64,000 bases of DNA from Thielaviopsis euricoi (lineage: Eukaryota; Ascomycota; Sordariomycetes; Microascales; Ceratocystidaceae): positions 558,001 through 622,000 of the forward strand of contig BCHJ01000010.1 of NCBI GenBank assembly GCA_001599615.1, given 5' to 3'. A program made the position numbers and the translations under genes. Below the pieces are notes generated by a model that searched no databases, was not told where the DNA came from, and saw only the letters and a list, made by a program, of their open reading frames with translations. Below, piece by piece: positions 45,244 through 55,863 of the stretch. Each line of letters opens with the position of its first letter. Positions within the stretch are counted from its first letter, which is position 1.

Positions 45244-45983
45244 ATGCATCCCTCGACTCTGCTCGCCGTGGCCGGTATTGCTGCCGCCAAGACCATCACC
45301 GTGACGCTGACCAGCGACAACAAGTTCAGCCCCGACAACGTGACGGCCAGCACGGGCGACGTGCTCGAGTTCCAGTTCGGCCCGTCCAACCACAGTGTCG
45401 TCATGGGCACGTTCAACAGCGTCAACGGCGCCTGCACGCCCGCTAACTCGGGCGGTTTCTGGTCGGGCTTTGTCGCCGTGTCGAGCGGCCTGGCCGACAA
45501 GGCCTTCAAGGTGACGCTCAACAACACCGACCCCCTGGTGTTTTACTCGTCAAAGGTACGTTGAAGTTGGCACTTTAGTGCTAGTCTTGGTGTGTGTGGT
45601 TTCTAGTCGCAGTTCCGGGCCCGTGTGTTTGGTGGTTCTCCCTTGCTGACCTCGTGCAACAACAGGATAAGCAATGCCCCGACGGTATGATTGGCGTTGT
45701 CAACCCCAGCGGCAACAGCACGCTTGAGACCTACGTCAAAGAAGCGTCCAAGCTCAGTGCCGGCGTGTCTCCCTCCGGTAGCGCCTATGGCGGTGTGTTT
45801 GGCGACCGCGACAGTAGCTCCAGCTCCAGTTCCAGTTCCAGCGCGTCATCGGGATCCAGTGCCAGCTCTACCAGCTCCAGCAGTTCAGCGTCGAGCTCGG
45901 CAGATAGCAAGTCTGCAGCGGCGGTAACGTCATTCAGCACTCTGGCGATTGTGGCGGGATCGCTGATGGCTTTGGCACTATGA
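45244..45983 (+). CDS. GPI-anchored Ser-rich cupredoxin-like protein with degenerate copper site
   Basis: Two exons, 45244-45555 and 45666-45983 (intron 110 nt), encoding 209 aa. A short signal peptide (LLAVAGIAAA) is followed by the cupredoxin beta-sandwich: ITVTLTSDNKFSPDNVTAST, GDVLEFQFGPSNHSVVMGTF, NSGGFWSGF, DPLVFYSSK and QCPDGMIGVVNP. A Ser-rich stalk (about 155-185) and a hydrophobic end (FSTLAIVAGSLMALAL) predict GPI anchoring to the plasma membrane or wall. In copper-binding relatives the site is His, Cys (FYC), His (HC) and Met. Here His50 and Met112 remain, but the FYC Cys is Ser102 and the His before Cys108 is Gln107, so a normal blue-copper centre seems impossible. Such extracellular serine-rich cupredoxins are common in ascomycetes; function is unclear. 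Confidence 0.88.
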
Positions 45984-46091
45984 GGCGATGAGGAGTTGTC
46001 AAGAGTTCTCGGTGTGGAGGTTTTACAGGACTTGTTTGTGTTTATTAGATTGCAGATGGTTACGTCTTATACAATATCTTGGCATATGTTT

Positions 46092-46097
46092 AATAAA
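46092..46097 (+). terminator. Candidate poly(A) signal of the cupredoxin-like gene
   Basis: AATAAA 109 bp after the stop codon, in the 288-bp gap shared with the convergent calpain gene, followed by A-rich simple sequence (46158-46196). Confidence 0.4.
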
Positions 46098-46271
46098 TTT
46101 ACACAATTTTCAAATTCCACTGAGAAAGGGATATGCTAGTTGACTCCCATGTTATTCTTGAAAAAAAGAAAAAAAAGAAAAAAAAGAAAAAAAAAAGCTC
46201 GAGACGATGATATTGGTTCCTACTCCGACGTATCTGTTGACTTCTTTAATCCAACCCCTTCCTCAGTAAAT

Positions 46272-48887
46272 TTACGGATTTCTCACAACTATATCCTTCA
46301 GAATCGCTACTTCTGCCAAAATCGTGTCTGCTTCTGACTTTTCATCATCAAGCCTTGATCTCTTATGATCTTCATGGATATTAGTTGGCGATGAGGGGCG
46401 TTTCTTGTCATCGCCACCTAATCCTGCCAGATCGGTGACCGATTCTGACTCTTTATCGGGCTTTTGTTTCTCGATGTCGGTTTCACGGATATCAGCTCGC
46501 GACGGGGGACTTCTCCAGTCATCGCCAGAATTCTGCTGAAAGTCTGTTGTGCTGCCTGACGATGATTCTTTCCTTGCACTGCCTTCATAACCACTGTCCT
46601 TGTCCTCCTGCGCAGCTTCTCCACGTAGTGGTCGGCGGTAATTAATAGGAAATTTGCCGTTCACCTTGGCATTCGACACTGTGGTGATCAGCTCGAATCG
46701 AATTGGTACCATGGGACCCAAGTCAAAGCGAGAATAAATTCTTTCACCATCAATCTTTCTCCATCGCGTTCCCTGTCCCGTAGTCAAGCTACCCGACTCA
46801 TTTTTGACATCCTTAATCAATGACTCTTTCTGCTTTAGATAAATTTTGCGCTGACCCTTGATGTCATCGAATCCTTGACTCCAGACAGCATCGCGCCTTT
46901 GGAGAAGCGCTGCTAGCCATGGTTTCGCTATTTCACGGTACCTATAGTGAATATCGGAGATTCTGAGAGCCTTGGGATTCGGTGAGGAGTTGACTCCTAA
47001 GATAACTTTGTAGGTGCCTTTGTCCAGGTCTTGCCATTCAGAATCTTTTCGGAGCACTCCTTTCATCATGGTGAACTGTTCCGTGCCGTTGCAATTGGTA
47101 AGGAAAAAGTCGATTTCAAACTTGTAATGTTGCAGACGTCCTAGGAACCGTGGATCAAGTTGGTGCATGGCGATTTTTACATTCTGGGGTTCGTCGAGGG
47201 TAAATTCAAACTCGAACTGAATCTCAGGATGAGGCTCTAGACTAGAAGGGATGTTTTGAAAAATAGTTGTGATATTGAGATGATCCTTTTCCACAATCTT
47301 GCAGCAATCAAAAGAATTGAAATCGGATGTAATCTGACAGCGGCGCACCCAGAAACGGCCATTCGAGGGGCGGCACCGAGTTTTAAGATCTTGGAGATAT
47401 TCAAAACCTTTTTGGTTATAGGCAGAGTTCCTTTCGATCTCTGTCCATATTGGGTCCAAACTCTTCTTGAATAGCTCTTCTTCGAACTTGGTCGCCACTG
47501 GATCCTGGAGGAGATACCAAGTTTCGCCAGCAGCTACATCGAAACCCGACATTTTAAGTAACTTCACAAGGTCATCTTCGAGTTCGTGGCTCTTGAGAAT
47601 GACGTATGTGTGATTGTTGCGAGGGTTTTCGGGAACGGGGTTACTTCTCGATGACCAACATATGACAATGCCATTGTCATCCATTATGCATTCGTGCACG
47701 TTGGCCCAGACTTCATCGTTTGGACTTGATCCAGGACTTTCGTTTCCCCAATCATGAATCAACTCAATGAGTCCAAAGGCTTCAGCAGCATTGTTGGAGT
47801 AGCCATTTGCCAGGGCGCTGTAATAGCCGTTGAGTTTGGCAAAAGCCTTTTCGAGAAGTGGAAACCAAATCTCGTCAGGGTTTGCACAGCGCCCAAAGAG
47901 CAAATGCTCGCTAGGGTTGCTACGGGCTACTCCTGAGTCGTGACATGTGGTCATGTTCTTCATGTATAGCTACAGCATATGTTAGTACTTGGCTGGTTTC
48001 GACAAGATGTTTGTCGTAGATTTAGAATCAACTCACTCGGTCGTCGATGATGATATAGACGTATTTTCCATGGTAGCGAAACACAAATCCGTAAATTCCT
48101 TTCTCTGTGTCATAATGTCGACAGTGGCGATACAAGAAATCCTTTTTTCCCAGAATATTTATGACACCGATGACGCACCTGGCCAGTCGTTATTCATACT
48201 GTTATTTGATAAGATTCGAACAAGTATTTGAAGTACTTACGAGACAAACCAGCAATTATTTAGATTGCCCTGTTCAATTTGATGTGCATACAGGCTATTC
48301 GGATACCTGTCATCTATCGCGAACTGAGCTTTTGGTGATAGATATCTGGCCCTCATGATACTTCCAGGAACTGGCGCTTCGATTGTCCGGCCAGGTAGAC
48401 CATTGCTCTCATCAAAATCTTCATTCTCATTGGCGTTGTTTGATTCATGGTTGTCAGAAGACGATTCTTCATCTGGAGCCCCCGGCTGACCAATTCCTCC
48501 TGCACCAGAGGGCCTCTGTCCGTTTTTTGGGGCTGGGGTGAGCCCCGATATGGTCAAATTATACACATCTTTCTTGGTATCCATTGGAAAATATTGGTCT
48601 TGCCAAGGTCTTTTCCTTTTTTTCTTTATATGCTCTTCGACTTTCTTTCCGCATGCCGTATGTGCATCTTCAAGGCTGTCGAATAAGACGAGGTTTTGAG
48701 AAAGCTTTACATATGGAAATTTCTCTACATTTAACATTTGGGGATCTACTCATTAAAATGAAAAATAACCGTTAGTTAAATGGGTACGAGCGAAGCATTT
48801 TAGGAATCGAACTATCATACCATTGCAATCGTACAGACTGTCGAGGTCGACATTCTTGGGACTGGTGGCATTTCCGGATTGGGCCAT
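46272..48887 (-). CDS. Calpain-family cysteine protease, copy A (catalytic Asn replaced)
   Basis: Four exons, 48887-48821, 48745-48241, 48178-48037 and 47969-46272 (introns 75, 62 and 67 nt), encoding 803 aa. The calpain core is recognisable: oxyanion Gln181 and nucleophile Cys187 in EQGNLNNCWFVS, GIYGFVFRYHGKYVYIIIDD, and WFPLLEKAFAKLNGYYSAL. Likely His358 sits in NNHTYVIL. The position of the catalytic Asn (NPWG in classical calpains) reads LLQDPVAT, Asp394, and the surrounding Trp/Gly residues are lost. Later regions resemble the beta-sandwich following the protease core. The C-terminal 150 aa are charged and disordered, with a KKRPSSP..HKRSR nuclear-localisation-like patch. It lacks the organisation of PalB/Rim13. 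It is tandem with copy B and shares its intron positions. Activity is doubtful; it may be a regulatory or substrate-binding paralogue. Confidence 0.85.
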
Positions 48888-49831
48888 GATCGTTTGAGAA
48901 TCCGGCGAAACAATATATGGAGTCGGTCGATAGAGGGGGTTAGATATAGTTCCGTAGAAACAAAAACGAAAAAAAAAAAAAAAGAAGGAAGAAGACGAAA
49001 AGGAGGAGAAAGAGATATATATTTGTATGGGGCCTAATATTAAGGACAGTCGATATTTGTAATTACACTGTACCATGTTTTGAACAATTGTAATTACATT
49101 CCACCACATGCATGTACATATGCACTGCCTATTGTTAAGCCTCTCTGAAGAACACGAGCAGAGTTAAAAGATACTAAGCTAAGATACAGAACGGTCAAAC
49201 AACCAATCAATCAATGGCACGTATTAGATATCTGTGCCCGACATATGTACATAAGAACGCTTGTGAAATTGAAGCAACGGCAAATACTTTTGCTGTCGCA
49301 TAGTTTATGTAGAGTTTAATCATGATAAACGCCGTATTTAGCTTGTCTATGAGAGGTTTTGTTATATAAAGGGTAGCAATTAATGTGCCGCAGGTAGCAT
49401 GATGTGTTTGCACCCAAAAAGGAAAGTTGAAGATTTCAGGTACTACATTCTGCTTTGTCACACAAACACTTATCGAGACAATAAAAAAAGGAAGCAAGGC
49501 AACGGCTGGAAAGCAAGGGTTAAATCCGCTTCCTTTCCCTAAATTAGTAAGTCGATAGTAAATTTAAACCGACAGTCACGCTTGTACTCTTTAGAAATAT
49601 CGCTGCGCTAAAATACATCTTATAAATTCATAGAAACACTACTAAATACTATATACCTCCTACTTCTTCTTTCCTATCCGCTTATACTTGTTGTTTTCTG
49701 TTGTCTTCTTCTTTCACCATGTTATTCTGCCATTTAACCAATCATCTAGATTTCCCGCCCATTCACATATCAACCTCCGCCCAATTCTCTGGTCCATCAA
49801 CTTCGACCCCCGTGGCTATCGGTTTTTCTTG
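48888..49831. other. Intergenic region between the two calpain genes
   Basis: About 940 bp with A-rich and T-rich tracts. It holds the promoter of copy A and the 3' end of copy B. No other gene seen. Confidence 0.5.
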
Positions 49832-52650
49832 TTACTCGGACATCGAGTTAACTTCGCTAGAATAACCATCATTACTGTTGCCAGTATCTTCTTCTTCGGT
49901 TGAGATTGGTTCACGGTCATCGCTTTCCGTTTTTTCATCAAGCTTGTCACCGGCATACATCCGGAAAGTCACCACAACCTCAGCATTCCATGGCTTGCGC
50001 GGGGCCTTCTGGGTCTTCTTCTGTGCTACCCTGGCCGGCTCCCCTTGTACCCCTGCAGCGACATTAGCGCCCTGGCCTGCCGTTCCCCTGAGATGTTCCG
50101 GCTCGCTTGTCAGGTTATTTGCTTTAGACGGCATCTCATATGTTTCATCCGTTTCCATGACGTTCTCCAGGTCCTGGGTGTAATCGTCGTCGCAGTTCGG
50201 GATATCAAAGCCGTGCTCCTGTCTAAGAAGAAGCGCTTCTTCCTTCTTCAAAGACTCGATCTCCGACTCAAGTTGGACCTCGTGTTTTATGATTTTCTCC
50301 TGCAAGGTATCGTACTTCTCCATTTCACAATTAGTGGATGTCTGTTCTAACTTGCCTGCGCGCTCAGTGTTTATTTCGCCGCGCCTTTTGATGAAAGCAT
50401 CCCTCTCGCCCACCTTGGCCTCGATTCTTTTCTGGCACGTGCGAAGTTTTTCGTGGCACTTTGGGACCGTTTCTTTAGCGCAACCCTGCAGCTGCGGCGG
50501 CTTTGCTTTAACCATTTCTCTGTAGGCCAAGTCGCGGTGCATGGCCATCTGGATCGCCTTATCAGGGTTTTTGACTTGATACCGTTTGAAGGCGTCTTCG
50601 GCGGTAAGTTTTTGTCTCAGTGGTTGAGCCTTGATCCTGATATAGACATCATACTTGCCCGCTTCGAGCTTTTGCGCTAGGTTGACAGACCGTTTCATCA
50701 AGAACTGGCGCCGGCTCTTCCAGCAAATGGGATTGCTTTCTCCTGTCTCAACCTTGCGAACTTCGAGCTCCATCCGGTACACGTACTGACCCTCCAGACC
50801 GCGGAAGTAGCGTGTATCCATCTGGGACGCAGTGATGACGACAGACCGGCTCTCTTGAAGTGTGAACGTGAAGCCAGACTTCTGGAAGTAGGGGATTCTC
50901 GTTACGGACAAAGGAATAATCTTTTTCTCCATGAGTTTCTCTTTATTCTTCACGAGACGAGTCGTCTCAATGCTGTGAAACGTCCGAAGAAAATCTTTAT
51001 AGTTGATCCAAAACACGCCATCTCGGAGATCCTGGCGATACTCGACAGCTTCAAGGACCTTTTTTGTCCACTGCGAAGATCCATCGCTCCATTCCATATT
51101 CCACTCTCCCTTGCCGGTCGGGTTCGAAAGCTGGATGAGGCGACGTTCGTCATCCTTTATCTCTCTCTTGTTGTATTTGGTTTCGTAGGCATCTTCGGCC
51201 AACTCTTTGTGGATCTCAATGGTATCCATTATGGCATAAGAGTGGCGGCCTGTGATACCATAGATACTGGTATTGTCGGAGCCCCAAGCACCCGTCCAGC
51301 ACGATCGCAAGAGGTTCTTGTTGTTGACAACTTCCTTCCAGAAAGTTTCATTATCAACAATGCTGTCCGTCAGATACTCGTTTGAGACGCCACCGACGAG
51401 ATCTTCAACGGCTTCGGAGCTGAACCCATAGTCAAGCGCCGAATAGTCTCCATGGATCTTGGCGTAGGCCTTTTCGATGAGCGGAACCCACGTCTCGTTA
51501 AGGTTCTTGCTATGTGAAAAATACAGTGCCTGGCTGCCTTTTTTTCCGTCGGGCCAGTAGGGTTCGTACGTTGTTGTGTAGTCCGTTTCGCCGTTGCGGT
51601 ACTGCGGGCCTACGAATGAGCTGTAGTCGGGTTTCTTGATTTCCTTTGTGTATAGCTAGTCTTGGTGTTAGTATATTATTTCTCTTTGTTGACGCTTGGA
51701 AGCAATATATTGGAAATAGGGTAAGAGCACATACATAGTCATCGATGATGGTGATGATGAAGTTGCCGTCACGGCGGAAGACAAAACCATAGATGCCATA
51801 CTTGGGCTTGCGAGCCACGCAAATGTCTCTTAGGAAATCGTTGCAGGTCCCTTCGTCGTCGCTTCCTACATGGGGGTACTCTTTATCGCTCTGCTCGTCT
51901 TCGTTATTCTGTGTGCCTTTAGCGAGAATAGACAGAGCACTAGAAGGGGGAATTGCACAAGGCCCTGTTGTTAGCCACGTACGTCTATGACCAAGTATAA
52001 GAAACGGCAGATAATTGGAAGAGATAAATAGTACTCACGATAGTAACCAGCACGAGTTAACATTGCCCTGAACAATGTTGCCAAGGGTGCCAGACTCCTG
52101 AAAGAACTTAGGGTCGTCGAATATCTGAGACACCCGCATCACCCCACCCGGCATGCTCCTCGAGGTAGGGGCCGATGATGGTCCGAGGGGTTCATCTGCG
52201 TCAGTGACCGGCGGCAGGCCACTGATACAGTTCATGCGTTTCTTCTTGAAGTCATCCTTAATGTTGAAGTAACGATCGGTGTACTTCTGGTTAGTCTCCT
52301 TGCACTGTTTGACCAGTGTCTCCACGGCCTGCTCGCAACGAGCCTTGGCGCTATCAAAGTCCTTGAAGTACTCCAGGCTAACTGGAGTCTGGCCATGGTT
52401 CGGTAGATAAAGGAGAGAGCGAGCTATGAGGTTGAATTTTGTTAACACTGGCTCGTGCTGTCGTCGTCAAAGCCAAGTTGTGAATATCAAACTTACCAGT
52501 GATCTCATCATCTTGACTTTCTGTGTTACCAGAAGACTCCGCCTGATGGTGTTCATTTTCACTGCCTGTCTTGCCAGCAGGCTTCTCTTTCTTGTCGATG
52601 GTCTTTACAGCCATCTGATGATCCGACATGATTGGGATGGGAGTCTCCAT
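49832..52650 (-). CDS. Calpain-family cysteine protease, copy B (complete triad)
   Basis: Four exons, 52650-52497, 52447-52039, 51939-51735 and 51655-49832 (introns 49, 99 and 79 nt), encoding 863 aa. The triad is complete: oxyanion Gln178 and Cys184 in VQGNVNSCWLLSALSILA, His394 in TGRHSYAIMD and Asn434 in LSNPTGKGEWN. IYGFVFRRDGNFIITIIDD, PLIEKAYAKIHGDYSAL and FWINYKDFLRTFHSI are typical calpain core blocks. A C2-like beta-sandwich follows (FTFTLQESRSVVITASQ, RYFRGLEGQYVYRMELEV), then a long coiled coil (about 620-750) and an acidic tail. No EF-hand domain is present, as usual for fungal calpains. Predicted cytosolic. The N-terminal ~150 aa, with YFKDFDSAKARCEQAVETLV, is shared in pattern with copy A and not with PalB/Rim13. 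Substrates are unknown. Confidence 0.88.
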
Positions 52651-55070
52651 TGATCATGAAGACTGGTTGGATAACTAAAGTGCAGAAGAAATTGCTTCAA
52701 TTGTGTGTAACGTCAAGCGATGTGGGGTTGAATATGTAGGTGATTCTGAATCATCATGAACTAGCGAGGCAGCTGCCATTTATATACAAATCATGGAAGG
52801 CTTGTACATGGTGTATTTCTTAGTTCTAAACTCGAACTTCTAAGTCTACATCATTCTCCAGGACATCAATTCACAATCTGCCCTCCAATAGCCCATCTTC
52901 TTGCAATGAACTGTAAAAACAGCCACAATCGCACCCTAGTCAAATGCAGTGCAGATAGCCAACAAGGCTCACAGCCTACGATTCTATCATGCGCCACCGC
53001 CTGGCAAAGTAGACGGGCCTCAAGGTCAACAGACTGGCACGCGAAACTCGGCATGATTTCCATCAAGATGTGCACTCGTGTATGTACTTTTGAGGCACAT
53101 GAGAGAGTTCATAGCCGCAACGACGAGGCACACACAAATGTGCCCCTGTTTAAGCATGTCCAAGATGCACTCAAGTGTATATATCAGTTCTCGTGGCCGA
53201 GTAAAAGCCATACAAATCGGGCGATCTTAGCCTGTCGGGCGGCAGGCATTCATTGCATGACTAATCATTGGAAAGTACATTTCTTTACTGTTGTTGTTAT
53301 CTAAAGTACATTTCATTCTCCTTTCCTTCTAGAATGATTGGATCACCCTCTTCATCTATGTTTAACTGGGCGTACTGCGACACCTCCATATGCATCAACT
53401 TGAGTGTCTTACAAAGTATGCTTACTCACCCTACCCAAAGGCCTCCAGTCCACTACGTGATATTACACTTCAAAAGTACAGAAATCTTAAAGATTAAGCG
53501 CCCTTCAAAAACGGAAACCTGTCCATGTATATCAATCCTCATGACAAAAGTGTGTGTGTGGATGTGTGAGTGCCATTATCGTTTGGGGGCCGGCTATTTT
53601 GGACCCCAAGATATGGCCTTGTCTGCCATTGACAAGATTCTGCAACGACTGGCTGGCAGATCAAAACGAACCAAAAATCCAGAAAAAATAAAAATAAAAA
53701 ATAAAAAATAAAAACGCCTGTGTGACAGGTTCAAAGATCGCCCTGTAAACCCACCTTTAGTAGACTTACGCAAAAAAAGTCTGGCCTCATAACTGGAGCC
53801 CAGTTCGTCGCCCATCTACGTTGACTTCGTTTACTCTTCTCAAGCTACATGTGTCGTGTCTCTCGGCTGATCAACCTTTCTTCTTTCATCTCTCAAAACA
53901 AAGTTATCTGACACCAGTTCTTCTTACTCCACTCCTGCTCCCTTTTCTGCCTCGTTCTTCAATCGCCATATTCATCAATGTCCCCATGTTTTCGCCGCCG
54001 TCCTCGTCGTCATCTCTTTTATCCTTTTTTTCTTTTTTTATAGAAGGGTGCGCTTTGTGGTTTCCGCCGCTGCTTGTTAGCTTCGCGTCACACCATTCCG
54101 CTCTTGGCCCTGCTTGTGCACGTAAAGCACACATCTTTGTCTTCTCACTCATAGAGATCCAGGGCATGTTATGAAAGGGTACCGCCCAAGCCTTTGAACA
54201 GCCCCATCCATCATCTCTGCAATCGACGCCTCCCTCTCTCTTATTTCTTCTCTCTTCTCTCTTCCTCTCGCTCTCTGTATATGTGTGTTTTAGCTCCATC
54301 GCTCCACTCCATCTCGCTTGCTCGCTCTCCCTCATCATCTCAAGAACTGGTCAGTCAAGGTCGGGGTAAAAGCATTTCGGTGTCGTTTGCTCGTAAATTT
54401 GTTGTCGAGTGTGGTTTCGCTACGCGGTCGGAAGAATGAGCCGAGAATCAAAGAAAAAAAAACAAAGGATATCCTGGGCATCAAAGAATGAGACAAAAAG
54501 CAAAAGAAAAAAAAGAAAATGGGAGATGCAAAAAAAGGTACAAAGAAATAAAGGAAAAATACAAGAATAAATGGGCACTTTTAATCGGCTGCTTTACGCA
54601 TGGCAGCGTGAGGCCGAAAACAAAAAAGAAAAAGAGAAATTAAAGCAAAATAAAGCGTAAAAAAAAAAAGAACAAAAAGGGGCCGATGACGCCGTGAAAC
54701 AGTTACTAAGAACCTTTGGGAAATCAAAACAGTAAACATGGTATGAGGCCGAGCGATATCGCGGGGTAATAAAACTGTAAAACTGGACGAAAAGAAAATA
54801 GTACACGCAAACAAAAGGCCACTGTCGACGAAACGACAATGGATAAAGGGAAAAAGAGCCAGAAAGAAACCAAAGATACAAAAGAAAAGAATGGAATGGT
54901 GTACAAAAAGAAGAGAAGAATGATGTTGCAGTATGGCCCACACAACCAAGCATGACGATACTGTCTTACTTGTATGATGGAGATCACGCCTGAGGTCGAC
55001 TGGTATGCATGGCAGTGCGCTACTCAGAGTCTAAACCTGCCATCGTACAGAATCAACCAGCTACCATTGT
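52651..55070. other. Intergenic region, 2.4 kb
   Basis: Contains the promoter of calpain copy B, an AAAAAT microsatellite (53680-53714), a pyrimidine-rich stretch (53820-54350) and A-rich tracts next to the GIS2 3' end. No credible gene or RNA gene. Confidence 0.5.
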
Positions 55071-55863
55071 TTAGACAATGGGGGGAACGCTGGGAGCAGA
55101 AATCGGCTGTTGAGGCTGGGTAGGCTTCTGCTGGTCGGCGCTATCGGGAACGTCCGCGGAAGGACCGTTCTTCTGGGGGCAGTCACGGGAAATGTGGCCA
55201 GCCTGGCCGCACTGGTAGCAGGTCTTACCAGCAGTGTTGAGGGGACCGCCGTTGGGAGCAGTGCAGTCGCGCGAAATGTGGCCGAGCTTTCCGCAGGCGT
55301 AGCACTTCATGGCCTGGGAGTGGCAGTCACGAGCAAAGTGGTTGGGTCCACCGCACTTGTAGCAAGTGGCGGGGCGAGAAGGACCACCAAAGCCACCACG
55401 GGGGTAACCGCCGAAGCCGCCACGGGGCATAGGGGGGCCACCACGGCCCATGCCGCTGGGGGGAGCATTGCAGGTACGCTATTGAAATTGAGAATTAGTA
55501 AGCAAGACTATCATCTAGCCAATACAATGACATTACTCACAGCAATGTGGCCAGGCTGGCCGCAGTTGTAGCAGCGGTTACCGCCGGCACCGCCGCTCAA
55601 ACGCAGGGTAGGGCAGTCGGCCTGGATGTGGCCAAGACCCTGGCAGTGGTAGCACTGCTTGGCGTCAGTAGTGCGAGGCAGCGGGCAGCTGTTGGATTCG
55701 TGACCGGGCTGCTTGCCTGCAAATAGTGTTAGATAGAAACAACAACAAAGGGCAGGATGCAGAACATACAGTTGTAGCACAGGCGCTCCGCAGACTGGCA
55801 GACCTCGGCATAGTGGCCAACATTGCCGCACTTGTAGCAGGCACGACGAGAGACAGACGACAT
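55071..55863 (-). CDS. GIS2: Zinc-knuckle RNA/ssDNA-binding protein GIS2 (CNBP)
   Basis: Three exons, 55863-55770, 55716-55541 and 55478-55071 (introns 53 and 62 nt), encoding 225 aa. Seven CCHC zinc knuckles are present in order: CYKCGNVGHYAEVC, CYNCKQPGHESNSC, CYHCQGLGHIQADC, CYNCGQPGHIARTC, CYKCGGPNHFARDC, CYACGKLGHISRDC and CYQCGQAGHISRDC. A Gly/Arg-rich linker (GGFGGYPRGGFGG) separates knuckles 4 and 5, and the C-terminus is Pro/Gln-rich. This is the fungal GIS2/Byr3/CNBP layout. The protein binds single-stranded nucleic acid and mRNAs with G-rich or GA-rich motifs, associates with ribosomes and promotes translation and stress-granule dynamics. Spacing and linkers are nearly identical to those of Pezizomycotina orthologues, which helps place the organism. 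The second and third exons begin at splice sites that keep knuckles 2 and 4 intact. Confidence 0.96.

Noticed and set aside
53821..54174. Open frames on both strands in a pyrimidine-rich stretch.
   Set aside because: Composition follows the CT bias; no conserved motif and no splice support.
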